64,000 nucleotides of DNA from Rouxiella sp. S1S-2 (GCF_009208105.1 NZ_WFKL01000001.1:2914001-2978000), one strand, 5' to 3'. Positions 45,529-55,470 are shown, counted from the stretch's first letter. Notes: generated by a model from the sequence alone, not told the origin. Numbers and translations are program-made.

Positions 45529-48500
45529 TTAGACCTGCAGGTCGTTTCCCTCTGCCTGTAAGTGCTTTTCGTACAATGGGTTAAGCAGTATGTTCATAAA
45601 TAATTGTTCCGTTTGGTTAAAATTTACCGCTTGCGTTTGCCTTTTGGCCCTGCGTGATGTGTCGGATGGCTGCAATACCAGTGCTCGCTCATAGGCAAGC
45701 TGAAATAAACCACAAAAAATATCTGGATTATAGTAAGCCATACTAAGTTTGACGTCAGGTTGAGAATAGAGATACTCCACCAGTGGCCTCAGTGATCTCT
45801 TCTTCAGAACGTTATCTCTCAAATAGGTTGAATCTGCGATATCTTTATCCCAGAAAAGATTGTAGAAATTACGCAAAGCGCGCTTGTGAGTAAAATTTTT
45901 CGAGTGAGCATAAAAATGGCGATAAAACGCGTAGGCGAAGCGGAAGTTTTTAGCGAGATAATCTACAAAAAACTCCTTATCGATCATCAGTTGTTTAGCT
46001 AATCTGGCAGCACCGGCAAAGCTGAAATTTTTGGAAATACTGCCTGGTTTTAGGTATATCTCCTCTTGAAATGCATAGTTGATATCATCGAATACTAAAT
46101 GTCCTAACTCATGGGCTAGCGCGAACTCCAGGAAATGGCTATTTGATAAATAGTCGAACAGATAGATGCTTTTGTCCTCTTCATTGTTATAAACAAAACT
46201 GTAAGCACCATCACCAAATATCAGCTTCTCTACCGGCGTTTTGAAACATCCAGAGACTAACTTACTTTCAGACATTCTGTCGGCCACCACCACGATATTG
46301 TCAATTTTGAAAGACGCAATCCTTTCTAAATAATTCTTGATTTTCACATTAAATTCATAAAGTTGCCCCGTAGAGAACTCCGCATTAAAAAAGGTGGATA
46401 GCAGCTGAGATAGATAATCAGGCGTGGCTAATGCTTCTGAAATTTTAGTCGCCATTTTGTTTAAATTTGTTAATGCACCTACAATCCCCTGATATAAAAA
46501 GGGGTAGTTACGCGCTATTTTTTCAGGCGTCGCGGCTTTAATAACATAGTTACCCTCGGCTTTTCCCGCATAACGCATCCTATTCAGCCAGCGATTTAAC
46601 CAGTGATTGGCTTTTAAATTTCTTGAAATATAAGTATCAAAATAGGCTTTACTGCTGTCTTTAAAGGCCTCTTTAAGCCGTTTATGTTCACTCACCTTCT
46701 CTTTCAACGCCTGATATTCAGAAATCAGCTGACTCACCTTAGCCATAAAATCTTCTCTCACCGCCAACTGTTCAGAGCTAAGATTATTTTTATTTTTCAG
46801 TGAAGCGGCATACTCAAACAGTTTACTGGAGAAAACCCCCATCTCATTAAAATTAACGACATCCACCTTCCATTCGCCAATATTTACAATAAAGTCGCGT
46901 AACATTTTAGGAACAGTTTCCCAGATGTCACTGTATTGCTCAGTAATTTCTTGCGCCAGTGTGGCGCAGTCTATTTTATTTAACACCACCGGATCTGACA
47001 GGTTTTTTAACTGTCGGGTTAATGCCTCAAGGGCGGTGGTGCGTGCAGGGCTGTTAAGACGCGGTACAGTTAAATAACCACAGTGCTCGGGAGAAAAAAG
47101 CTCGGTGATTAACGCCTGATCCGCAGGATCGTTCCGTTTTTGACGGCGGTAGTCTGAAGTGAGCTTTTGACAAAAGATACCGCGATGCTGACTGTCCCAG
47201 GAGAGCCATCGCCCCTGACCGTCAGGATGCCGATAATAAATTTCCCCCTCCGCGTCTTGCCAACCGACCACTATACGCCGCGCACTTTGCTGCTCTATCC
47301 AAATTGAATTTATATGCCAACCGGCGGGAATATTTTCGAGCTCACCCAACAAACTGTCATACACATCCTCAGTTCCCGTAAGATGGCTTGACCTGGGGGT
47401 CGAACTAAAATGGATGGCATTGTCGCGGAGATAACGTAATTTCCCGTTATGTTGTGCAACCTCAATCCACTGGTCCTCAGGCATGCCTGCGGGGGATATT
47501 ATATAACTGTTATTATTTGCCGGACGTTTTTTGGCTGGGTAATACCGTGGCCCCTCGGCATTATCCTCCCTCAGGGCAATAAATGGTGCGTTAATTTCCG
47601 CAGCCTGACTGTGTGAATATTGAGCCAGATTATCCATTGTCTCCCGCTGGTAAATTGCTGTACGTAACATGGGTATATTTGCGTTATTTAACGTTGTCCG
47701 TAGCGTAGCGCCGTCGCTGAGACTCGGCTCTCTTTCAATCAGCGCAAGCAACGAAGGGGTATGATTGGGTATCAGTAACTTATTGTGCTCATCGAGACGA
47801 AATACCTTCTTGTGCCCTTCTGCGGTATTGAAAATACAGTACAGGTTGTCATGTAACGGGTCACGCCAGGCGAGATAGGGCAGAAAATTATGCGGTATAT
47901 CCTGTAAAGCCAGCGTGGCATAGGCGGCCGGTGGTGCCAGGAGAGGGGCTAACTTGGCATTGGCCGTCAGTCGATGTCGAATCTGATTAATTGACAGTAA
48001 CCCGGTGGTCAATTTCTGCTCGACTTCACTTATCGTTTGGTCCAACTTCGCCAGTATCATTTCATGTGTATCGGTAGCAATATTATCTTCCAGACTCCTT
48101 TTCAGCACATTTTTAATCACGTTGCCCACGGTTTTCATCCCCTCTTCCTCTTCACTTCCTGCCGGGAAATAGGCATAGAGGCAAAATGTACCGTCGAGAA
48201 TAAACGTCCCTATATGCGCATTAATTAAGTCCACCATGGCGTCTTTACAGCTCCCCAGCGGGGTAAGATAAATCAATTCGTTCAAAAGGCGGGAAAACCA
48301 GCTTGAATGATGTGCTTCGGGTTTAGCCTCGCGAGCAGGCGAATCAGCGTTCGAAGGCAATATGGGAGAAACAACAGCAACAAACTGTCGTTGTATAATT
48401 TCATGCGCCAGATTGCTGGCAGTCTGGGTCCAATTTCTCATACCGATATTGGAATAAAGCTTGCCTTGACTCTCCAGAGTGAAACGGTAGCGCGAAGGTT

Positions 48501-51192
48501 GAGCAAGGAAAGTGTCTGACAAACGTCCAAGGAATTCGCTTTTACCCTGATGATTCAAGAAATTTTCTCGCTTAATCAACTCATCAGGTAGTGTAGCGGT
48601 TAGGTTGAATGCCAACCCTTGAGTCGGATCACTTTGAATCGGCAAGAGGGAAATAAAGTAATCCGTTTTATGCTGCCGGAGGGGCGTCTCACCATTACTG
48701 CCGCCGCAGGACAGAAAAAAACCAACATACGGGCCTGATTGGTGCGCATTGCTGCCTTGCACATCAACCATGCGCACGAACTGCAGGTCGACACCGTCAA
48801 TATTGTGCAGATAACTGAGCAAAATATTTCTGTCTTTCTGCGCCATGGTTTCCAGCGCCAAAGCATAAAGTCTTCGTTTCACGGCAAGAAAGTTTTGATA
48901 GGCTTTCACGCGCAATGCATCATCATTCCTTTTGGTGTTTAATTCGGCTGCCAGCCTGCGTTTAGCTTCCAAAAAATGAATGACCAATACCCCTTCGCGC
49001 TTAAGGATTTCCGCAGATCGTATTATCCCCAGAGTAAAATAGGCGTCAGGCATATTGAACAGCGCCTCAGTTTCTGAAAATTCATCTATCAGCGCCTCTG
49101 GGGAATTATTAAGTAACAAGTCTTGCCCCAGTTCGGCAAGTTCCTTTCGGCTGACGGTAGCGATTGTTTCACCGTCATTTAAGCGCCTGATACCCAGACT
49201 CATCATCAAGCCTTCACGCGAGAGGCAAGCGACATCCTGCAAGTCCACCCTGCTCCTGAGCGCCATGAAGGGATATTCAAACTCCATAAGCCGGGTGTGC
49301 AAGTGCATCATTCTGATAAACCGGTGCCTTGTCAGGTATTCCGGCAGTGAGTCTTGTTCCCCTTGCATTAAACTCACGATGCCGGATTTAAACAGCTCCT
49401 GCATTTCGTTCAAAAGGCCATCAAGCATGCCAAACGTTATCGGCCCTTGGCCATTGGTGAGTCTTCTCATCTGCTGATTGCTGTGGGTGAGTAACTGTCC
49501 TGGAAGTGGCATTTGCCTGTCAAGCTGGCTAAATAACAGCGTTGCCAACATAAATTCGGCAACGGGAGAGGCCATCAGTGCGGCTCTCAGCTCTTCGTTT
49601 TTATCAAAAGGGGAATCAGACAGCAGAATAGTCAGAAAAATGTTCTCCTCTTCAGGCGATAAGTGCAACTTTTTGTCACTGCCATCCTGTATCACCAACC
49701 TTTCAAAAGTAGTGATAACGTCAAGCAACTGCGGATTGTGGCCAGATGCAATACTGACACGAGTCCATCCTGTATTCTGGTTGTCGTGAACGTATTGGTG
49801 GATGATTTTCTGCAACCTTTCTAAAGGTAGCCGATGCACCCAGGCGTTAACCTGTTCAAATAAATCACCCATATTTTTAGCTGAAGCGGGCGCAGTGACA
49901 TCAGTTAAACATTTCATGCAGTCCGGAGGCGTATTATCGGGCGCAAACAGTGGGCCAATCGAGCCATCGTCGGCCAAGATATTTAACTGGTACAGTTCTT
50001 CTATCTGCGTTCCGGCATAGGACGCACGGACTCCCGTAGCGGCTCTAAGCTTTTCGAGTAACGCATGACGTTGCACCTGACTTAACTCAAACAGCTTTTC
50101 GCGGTAGACCACAGACAAGGCCCCATCATTGATGACGCTTCGGCGACTTCTTGCGCCTGAGGTTGCCACAAACTTTATCCTTGGTGATGACCATGGAGCC
50201 GCGCGCGCAGCGGTTTCTGCCGATTCGGCAACGGGAAACCGCAAGGGATCGTTAAAGCCTAATGAGGGTAGCGTCAGAGAAGCTGTGGCGCTGGCGCGAG
50301 TATCAACGTTAAGTGCCAGATCGCCAGTACTGAGGACGTAAATTGCGCGATTTTTACTTTCCTCAATTTGTAAATACAACCCGGCTCTGGCTAAATCTGT
50401 CACTGCCTCAAGGCTGGCATTGTGTAACGGGGACGCATGACAGCGGTTTAACGGGGTATCGCGACAGCGGCCGATGAATACCGCCGTTGAATCGGGTGCG
50501 ATGCGATAAGAAGATGTACTGCTAACCGAACCAAAGGCCGGCCTTGTGTCAGGTAAACCCAGTGAGAATGACTCTCTATGGCTAACCTGGGCCTGAGTGT
50601 CAAAAAAATCGTCGTTAAAACTCACTGCTGATAGGGCCGAAGTCTGTATCGCATCGCTTTGCCAGGTTAGCGTTTGCGCAGGGATATTCTGCGAGAAAAT
50701 CGAGTCGATTGAGAATTCGCAGGCTCCGGCTAAATAGCTTGCCAACTCTCGGGTATAAATCGTGGAGGGAGGGGGCTGGAACGGGTGGCCACACCATTTA
50801 ACAATGAGAGGATAAATCATTAAAAAGGTCGAGGCAGGTCCTAACAGTCGAGTTGAAGACAGCGCATACCCCTCGCTTTTCAAATAGTGATTAAGGCTGG
50901 CGAGCACAGGTTGGTGCAGTGACGGATACTCTGCTAGCCCTACGTCAGCCGCCGTGCTCTGGATCTGCTTAATCAGTGAAATGGCTAGCTCAAAGGCACC
51001 GTCGCTGAGTTTCCAGATAAAGGCTTTGGGTGATTTTGTCAGTGAAAATGAAACCGGTACCGGTAGGCTATTGACTACGCTGTCGATGACACCTCTGAGG
51101 GTATGAACAAACGCGCTGCTTTCATCCGCACTCTCTACCCCCCTACCGTTTAACTCTGTCTTAGTGAATATCGCTTGTTTAATCAGCGGCAT
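45529..51192 (-). CDS. Very large putative toxin with C-terminal HELGH zinc-protease motif
   Basis: The protein has 1887 residues, starting behind GAGGGGAGC. No Sec signal peptide is seen. I do not recognise most of it. The C-terminal part has AHELGHLVFDD (HELGH at about 1693-1697), the HExxH zinc-protease signature, followed some 35-40 residues later by KEFFVDYLA, which could supply the third ligand glutamate. Further features are a charged coiled-coil-like stretch near 1480-1530 and furin-type sites R-S-R-R-S (~347) and R-A-K-R-Q (~1847). Large size, soluble character and low-GC look relative to neighbours suggest an acquired secreted toxin or effector. Neighbours are the amidase (downstream) and a divergent LysR gene. 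Activity, target and export route are not established. Confidence 0.75.
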   Translation of the reverse strand: MPLIKQAIFTKTELNGRGVESADESSAFVHTLRGVIDSVVNSLPVPVSFSLTKSPKAFIWKLSDGAFELAISLIKQIQSTAADVGLAEYPSLHQPVLASLNHYLKSEGYALSSTRLLGPASTFLMIYPLIVKWCGHPFQPPPSTIYTRELASYLAGACEFSIDSIFSQNIPAQTLTWQSDAIQTSALSAVSFNDDFFDTQAQVSHRESFSLGLPDTRPAFGSVSSTSSYRIAPDSTAVFIGRCRDTPLNRCHASPLHNASLEAVTDLARAGLYLQIEESKNRAIYVLSTGDLALNVDTRASATASLTLPSLGFNDPLRFPVAESAETAARAAPWSSPRIKFVATSGARSRRSVINDGALSVVYREKLFELSQVQRHALLEKLRAATGVRASYAGTQIEELYQLNILADDGSIGPLFAPDNTPPDCMKCLTDVTAPASAKNMGDLFEQVNAWVHRLPLERLQKIIHQYVHDNQNTGWTRVSIASGHNPQLLDVITTFERLVIQDGSDKKLHLSPEEENIFLTILLSDSPFDKNEELRAALMASPVAEFMLATLLFSQLDRQMPLPGQLLTHSNQQMRRLTNGQGPITFGMLDGLLNEMQELFKSGIVSLMQGEQDSLPEYLTRHRFIRMMHLHTRLMEFEYPFMALRSRVDLQDVACLSREGLMMSLGIRRLNDGETIATVSRKELAELGQDLLLNNSPEALIDEFSETEALFNMPDAYFTLGIIRSAEILKREGVLVIHFLEAKRRLAAELNTKRNDDALRVKAYQNFLAVKRRLYALALETMAQKDRNILLSYLHNIDGVDLQFVRMVDVQGSNAHQSGPYVGFFLSCGGSNGETPLRQHKTDYFISLLPIQSDPTQGLAFNLTATLPDELIKRENFLNHQGKSEFLGRLSDTFLAQPSRYRFTLESQGKLYSNIGMRNWTQTASNLAHEIIQRQFVAVVSPILPSNADSPAREAKPEAHHSSWFSRLLNELIYLTPLGSCKDAMVDLINAHIGTFILDGTFCLYAYFPAGSEEEEGMKTVGNVIKNVLKRSLEDNIATDTHEMILAKLDQTISEVEQKLTTGLLSINQIRHRLTANAKLAPLLAPPAAYATLALQDIPHNFLPYLAWRDPLHDNLYCIFNTAEGHKKVFRLDEHNKLLIPNHTPSLLALIEREPSLSDGATLRTTLNNANIPMLRTAIYQRETMDNLAQYSHSQAAEINAPFIALREDNAEGPRYYPAKKRPANNNSYIISPAGMPEDQWIEVAQHNGKLRYLRDNAIHFSSTPRSSHLTGTEDVYDSLLGELENIPAGWHINSIWIEQQSARRIVVGWQDAEGEIYYRHPDGQGRWLSWDSQHRGIFCQKLTSDYRRQKRNDPADQALITELFSPEHCGYLTVPRLNSPARTTALEALTRQLKNLSDPVVLNKIDCATLAQEITEQYSDIWETVPKMLRDFIVNIGEWKVDVVNFNEMGVFSSKLFEYAASLKNKNNLSSEQLAVREDFMAKVSQLISEYQALKEKVSEHKRLKEAFKDSSKAYFDTYISRNLKANHWLNRWLNRMRYAGKAEGNYVIKAATPEKIARNYPFLYQGIVGALTNLNKMATKISEALATPDYLSQLLSTFFNAEFSTGQLYEFNVKIKNYLERIASFKIDNIVVVADRMSESKLVSGCFKTPVEKLIFGDGAYSFVYNNEEDKSIYLFDYLSNSHFLEFALAHELGHLVFDDINYAFQEEIYLKPGSISKNFSFAGAARLAKQLMIDKEFFVDYLAKNFRFAYAFYRHFYAHSKNFTHKRALRNFYNLFWDKDIADSTYLRDNVLKKRSLRPLVEYLYSQPDVKLSMAYYNPDIFCGLFQLAYERALVLQPSDTSRRAKRQTQAVNFNQTEQLFMNILLNPLYEKHLQAEGNDLQV

Positions 51193-51367
51193 CGATGCTC
51201 CCCTCGTTAAAATTTAGCGGGCTTTATAGCAGACTTAACGAGCTGAAAACTCTAACAATTCGCTTAACAACTCACTGAGCTAGTTAACCTTATCGTGCAA
51301 AACGGGTTAACCACTGGCAGACTCATGGCTATGTTTCAGTTCAGTGACACTCAGGCAGGAAATTAGC

Positions 51368-52264
51368 GTGCAGATCGAACCGTTACCGCCGCTCAATACT
51401 TTAATTGCGTTTGAATGCGTGGCCCGCTATTGCAGTTTTTCTCGCGCCGCCGATGAGCTGAATCTGACTCAAAGCGCCATCAGTCGCCAAATTCTTCAGT
51501 TGGAAGAGACGCTGGGCTGTAAGCTGTTTACCCGCACCCAGCGTCAGGTCACGCTTACGCCGCGCGGGGAAGCCTATGCGGCAGATATTCGCAAATCGCT
51601 GATAGATATCTCCCACTCTACCGCGGAGGTTATGGGCTGGAGCGGAATGCCGCAGGTTACGCTGGCGTGTACCAGCGCAATGGGTTCCCTGTGGCTCTCT
51701 TCTCGACTTTCGGCGCTGCGCCAATCGCTGCCCGATTTGCAGATCCGCCTAAAAATCTCTGACAGTTTTTCGTCTTTAAAAACCTCTGAATTTGACCTGG
51801 CTATTTTCTATTTGCGTGAGGCGCCGGAGGGGTTTGTCGCTGAGCCGCTGTTTGACGAAATCTGCTATCCAATGTGCTCCCCGGGCTATGCGAAAACGCT
51901 GCCGCACAATGTCAGCGCCGAGGAGATGCTCAATCAGCGGTTGTTGATTCAGGACGATCCGCAGCGCGAGTGGACAGGTTGGCGCGACTGGTTTAGCTCT
52001 CAGGGCATTAATCACTTTGCGCCACAGTTAACCTGGCGGGCCAACAGTTATCCATTTCTGGTGCAGTCTGCGGTTCAGGGAGACGGAATATTGCTCGGTT
52101 GGGAAGGATTGGTGCAGGACTATATTAATTCTGGTCAGTTGGTGGCCGCGCATCAGGGCAAACTGGCCGCGGCAGGGAAATGTTATTTGATGATCCCGCA
52201 AGACCGCTACGTCCGTCCGGTTATCCGCAAGGTGAGCGAATGGTTAAAACAACACGCTGAATAA
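51368..52264 (+). CDS. LysR-family transcriptional regulator, GcvA-like
   Basis: The GTG at 51368 is chosen because AGGA lies seven bases before it; an earlier GTG at 51344 lacks a site. The protein has 298 residues. The DNA-binding helix-turn-helix is at ~residues 12-50 (AFECVARYCSFSRAADELN, LTQSAISRQILQLEETLG), and the effector-binding domain follows (~90-290). It is divergent from the toxin-like gene, with only 175 bases between starts, so it may regulate that gene, the downstream peptide importer, or both. The ligand is unknown. Confidence 0.87.
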   Translation: MQIEPLPPLNTLIAFECVARYCSFSRAADELNLTQSAISRQILQLEETLGCKLFTRTQRQVTLTPRGEAYAADIRKSLIDISHSTAEVMGWSGMPQVTLACTSAMGSLWLSSRLSALRQSLPDLQIRLKISDSFSSLKTSEFDLAIFYLREAPEGFVAEPLFDEICYPMCSPGYAKTLPHNVSAEEMLNQRLLIQDDPQREWTGWRDWFSSQGINHFAPQLTWRANSYPFLVQSAVQGDGILLGWEGLVQDYINSGQLVAAHQGKLAAAGKCYLMIPQDRYVRPVIRKVSEWLKQHAE

Positions 52265-52413
52265 AGAAATAGTCACACTGGCGGTTGACACTCCACGCTG
52301 TTTGTTTTTTGTGCAATTCATTCATTGGAGGGAAATAAAGTATAAAACAACGTTAATTTGCAATTGTACTGTGCATTTGTCCTCTGCGGTAAATATTAAA
52401 TCCCCCCTCTAAT

Positions 52414-52439
52414 ACGCCTGTTTATAATAAGCAGGGCGT
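52414..52439 (+). terminator. Possible terminator after the LysR gene
   Basis: ACGCCTG pairs with CAGGGCGT with one bulge, followed by TTTCTTATAA. Weak but placed between convergent genes. Confidence 0.4.
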
Positions 52440-52452
52440 TTCTTATAATCGC

Positions 52453-52734
52453 TTACTCATTAGTATTTATCGTTGGCAGCTTGGTTTTATTAAGAAAGCG
52501 GCGTTTTCTTGCCGATTTCATGCCAATTAAGGTAAAAAGCAACCACATTGACTGTGAAATGCAGGATGCCAAATTAAAGTCATGACTCAAAGAATACAGC
52601 CCGAACACGCCACCGATAATATTAAGATAGGCATAAATATCAGCATCAACCGCTAGTTTCCGCATTTGAACCAGCGCATAAGCCAACAGATAGCAAAACA
52701 CGCCAATTAAGCCGACTACCGTGTGCAATTCCAT
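52453..52734 (-). CDS. Small integral membrane protein, CBU_0592-like
   Basis: This 93-residue protein has about three membrane helices: residues 5-23 (VVGLIGVFCYLLAYALVQ), 34-50 (YAYLNIIGGVFGLYSL) and 57-73 (SCISQSMWLLFTLIGM), with a basic cytoplasmic tail KSARKRR. The pattern resembles the CBU_0592 family of small bacterial membrane proteins; function is unknown. It sits between the LysR gene and the importer on the opposite strand. Confidence 0.7.
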   Translation of the reverse strand: MELHTVVGLIGVFCYLLAYALVQMRKLAVDADIYAYLNIIGGVFGLYSLSHDFNLASCISQSMWLLFTLIGMKSARKRRFLNKTKLPTINTNE

Positions 52735-52897
52735 GCCCTACTCCGTTTTTTTTGTCATTCAGTGCAGGGAAATTAAATCTTTTTAGGCTGTCTTGCTGCG
52801 CAAATTTCGCATACTCTCATGATAAATTCTCATACTTGTTTCGCAATACGTTTTGATATAACTCATTCAGGCAAATAACAAAATCTACGATGCCTTC

Positions 52898-52924
52898 ACA
52901 ACAGACACAACAGACGCAACAGAC
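52898..52924 (+). repeat. Three tandem 9-base repeats before the binding-protein gene
   Basis: ACAACAGAC, ACAACAGAC and GCAACAGAC run directly into the ribosome site (GGGAG at 52926-52930) of the next gene. The spacing suggests a leader element or a slippage-prone array. Confidence 0.7.
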
Positions 52925-52936
52925 CGGGAGATATTA

Positions 52937-54523
52937 ATGATTGATGATAACGATAAGCACCTGTCCCAATTAATACACAACGCCAAACTTAGCCGTCGCG
53001 GCTTTATTACCAGCGCTGCCGCTGTGGGATTAACCACCGCCTATGGTCTGTCGCCATTAAACGCCTTTGCCGCCGAACCCAAGAAGGGTGGCGTATTAAA
53101 ACTCGGCATGTCCGGCGGCAACACCAGCGATACGCTGGACCCGACATTATTCAGCGACTGGGTGCCATTAAATCAGGCCTATATGTTAATGAACGGCCTG
53201 ATTGAAATTGACGAAAATAACAAAGCCATACCGGAGCTTTTCTCAGCCTGGGAAGCAAAACCCGGTGCAACCAAGTGGTTATTTACCGTAAGAGACGGTG
53301 TGACCTTCCATAACGGCAAAAAACTCACCGCCGAAGATATTATTTACTCGATTAACCTGCATCGTGGCGATAAATCACGCAGCGCCATTAAAACGCAGTT
53401 GGCTCCGGTAACCGATATCAGTAAACAGGGGGATAACAAAATTCTGGTCACCCTGTCCAGCGGTAACGCCGACCTGCCCTACCTGCTCGCCGACTACCAT
53501 CTGGTGGTGGTGCCTGAAGGCTTTACCGACTGGTCACATCCTATCGGCACTGGCGGGTTTATCTTCGATCAGTATGAACCGGGCGTGCGCTCCTATTTCA
53601 AACGCAACCCAAACTACTGGAAGCCGGATCGTGCCTTCGTGGACGCCGTCGAAGTGCTGGTCATCAATGACCCCACCGCCCGCACCAATGCGCTGATTTC
53701 CGGTCAAGTACACGCAATTAATCGCGTTGACTTCAAGACAGTCGACTTCCTCAAGCGCAGCCCGATGCTCAACATTGTGCGCTCGTCCGGCGGTCAGCAC
53801 TTTACCTTCCTGATGGACTGCAGCGTAGCGCCTTTCAATGACAACAATATTCGCATGGCGATTAAAGAAGGTATCGATCGGCAGAAAATTCTCGATACCG
53901 TGCTGCGCGGCTATGGCTCACTGGGCAATGACCATCCGATCCCGAAAACTGACCGCTTCTTCAACCACCAGCTTGAACAGCGTACCTATGACCCTGACAA
54001 GTCGCAGTTCTATCTGAAAAAAGCCGGACTCAGCGAGCTTAAACTTGAACTGTCATCTTCGGACGCGGCGTTTGCCGGTGCCCTTGACGCGGCGGCGCTG
54101 TACCAGCAGGAAGCGCAGAAAGGCGGTATTCAGATCAGCATCAAACGCCAGCCAGCGGACAGCTACTGGGATGACGTATGGATGAAAGCACCTTTCAGCA
54201 TGGGTTACTGGGGCGGCCGCCCGACTGCCGACCAGATGTTCTCGACCGCCTATCAGTCGACGGCAAAATGGAACGATACCCACTGGAAAAACGAGAAATT
54301 CGACGCCCTGCTGCTGCAGGCCCGCTCGCTGCTTGATGATGGCAAACGTGCCGAAATTTATGGCGAACTGCAAAGCATCGTGCGTGACGACGGCGGCGCA
54401 ATGATCCCCCTGTTTGGTGACTATCTCGATGCGGCCAACAAGAAAGTTGGTGGCATCAAACCGCATCCAATGTTCAACTTTATGGGTGGCCGTTTAGCCG
54501 AGCGCGTCTGGCTGGAGGGATGA
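52937..54523 (+). CDS. Tat-exported solute-binding protein, SBP_bac_5 family
   Basis: This 528-residue periplasmic protein has a clear twin-arginine signal (LSRRGFITSAAAVGLTT, cleavage near AFAAEP at ~44). SBP_bac_5 motifs are DTLDPTLFSDWV, LTAEDIIYSINLH, IGTGGF and GYGSLGNDHPIPK; it is clearly related to the binding protein at 25556-27163 (shared NDHP-P motif and layout). Ligand unknown; a proline-containing peptide would fit the hydrolase at the operon end, but this is inference. Confidence 0.9.
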   Translation: MIDDNDKHLSQLIHNAKLSRRGFITSAAAVGLTTAYGLSPLNAFAAEPKKGGVLKLGMSGGNTSDTLDPTLFSDWVPLNQAYMLMNGLIEIDENNKAIPELFSAWEAKPGATKWLFTVRDGVTFHNGKKLTAEDIIYSINLHRGDKSRSAIKTQLAPVTDISKQGDNKILVTLSSGNADLPYLLADYHLVVVPEGFTDWSHPIGTGGFIFDQYEPGVRSYFKRNPNYWKPDRAFVDAVEVLVINDPTARTNALISGQVHAINRVDFKTVDFLKRSPMLNIVRSSGGQHFTFLMDCSVAPFNDNNIRMAIKEGIDRQKILDTVLRGYGSLGNDHPIPKTDRFFNHQLEQRTYDPDKSQFYLKKAGLSELKLELSSSDAAFAGALDAAALYQQEAQKGGIQISIKRQPADSYWDDVWMKAPFSMGYWGGRPTADQMFSTAYQSTAKWNDTHWKNEKFDALLLQARSLLDDGKRAEIYGELQSIVRDDGGAMIPLFGDYLDAANKKVGGIKPHPMFNFMGGRLAERVWLEG

Positions 54524-55470
54524 TGATTCAGCGTATTTTTTATCGCGTTTTATTAGGTATTGGTACGCTGTGGCTGGTTTCGGTGCTTATTTTCATTGGC
54601 ACCGAAATGCTGCCGGGCGACGTGGCTACGGCTATTTTAGGCCAAAGCGCCACGCCGGAAACCGTGGCGGCCCTGCGTTTACAATTGGGGCTGGATCAGG
54701 CGCCTATTCTGCGTTATCTGCACTGGTTGTTCTCGGTGTTGCACGGTGATTTGGGCAATTCGCTGGCTAACGGCAGGCCGATTAGCCTGGAACTGCTGCC
54801 GCGTCTTGGCAACACGCTGTTCCTGGCAGGTTATGCCGCGCTGGTGGCTATTCCGCTGGCGGTGGGTCTGGGCATTGCTTCGGCAATCTGGCGCGGTTCA
54901 GTGTTCGACCGCCTGGCCAATACGCTGACACTGCTGAGCATCTCGGTGCCAGAGTTTTTCGTGGGCTATGTGCTGGTGATCCTGTTTGCGATTCGCCTGA
55001 CTTGGTTCCCAAGTCTGGCCATGGTTGACCCTACCACCACCTTCACCGGCCGACTTTACGTCTGCACCCTGCCGATGCTGACCCTTACGCTAGTGGTACT
55101 GGCCCACATGCTGCGCATGACCCGCGCCTCGGTGACCGCTGTGATGGCGAGCCCGTATATCGAAAGCGCGGTGCTTAAAGGTATTTCGCGCTGGCGAATT
55201 GTGGTGCAGCACGCGCTGCCCAACGCGCTGGCGCCGATTATCAACGTGGTGGCTTTCAATCTGGCTTATCTGGTGGTGGGCGTCATTTTAGTTGAAGTGG
55301 TGTTTGTTTATCCGGGCATTGGTCAGTACATGGTCGATGCGGTAACCAAGCGCGACCTGCCGGTAGTTCAAGCCTGCGGCCTGCTGTTTGGTGGAACCTA
55401 CATTTTGCTGAACACCACCGCTGACCTGTTGGCCATCTGGTGCAATCCGCGCCTGCGCCACGCCAGATAA
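54520..55470 (+). CDS. Peptide-type ABC transporter permease, DppB-like
   Basis: This 316-residue permease overlaps the binding-protein stop by four bases; a second ATG three bases later is better spaced from GGAGG. Family motifs are EMLPGDVATAILGQSATPETV, SVLHGDLGNSLANG, the coupling loop PYIESAVLKGISRWRIV and the VEVVFVYPGIGQYMVDAVTKRDLP block. It is the paralogue of the permease at 24589-25542. Confidence 0.9.
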   Translation: MMIQRIFYRVLLGIGTLWLVSVLIFIGTEMLPGDVATAILGQSATPETVAALRLQLGLDQAPILRYLHWLFSVLHGDLGNSLANGRPISLELLPRLGNTLFLAGYAALVAIPLAVGLGIASAIWRGSVFDRLANTLTLLSISVPEFFVGYVLVILFAIRLTWFPSLAMVDPTTTFTGRLYVCTLPMLTLTLVVLAHMLRMTRASVTAVMASPYIESAVLKGISRWRIVVQHALPNALAPIINVVAFNLAYLVVGVILVEVVFVYPGIGQYMVDAVTKRDLPVVQACGLLFGGTYILLNTTADLLAIWCNPRLRHAR

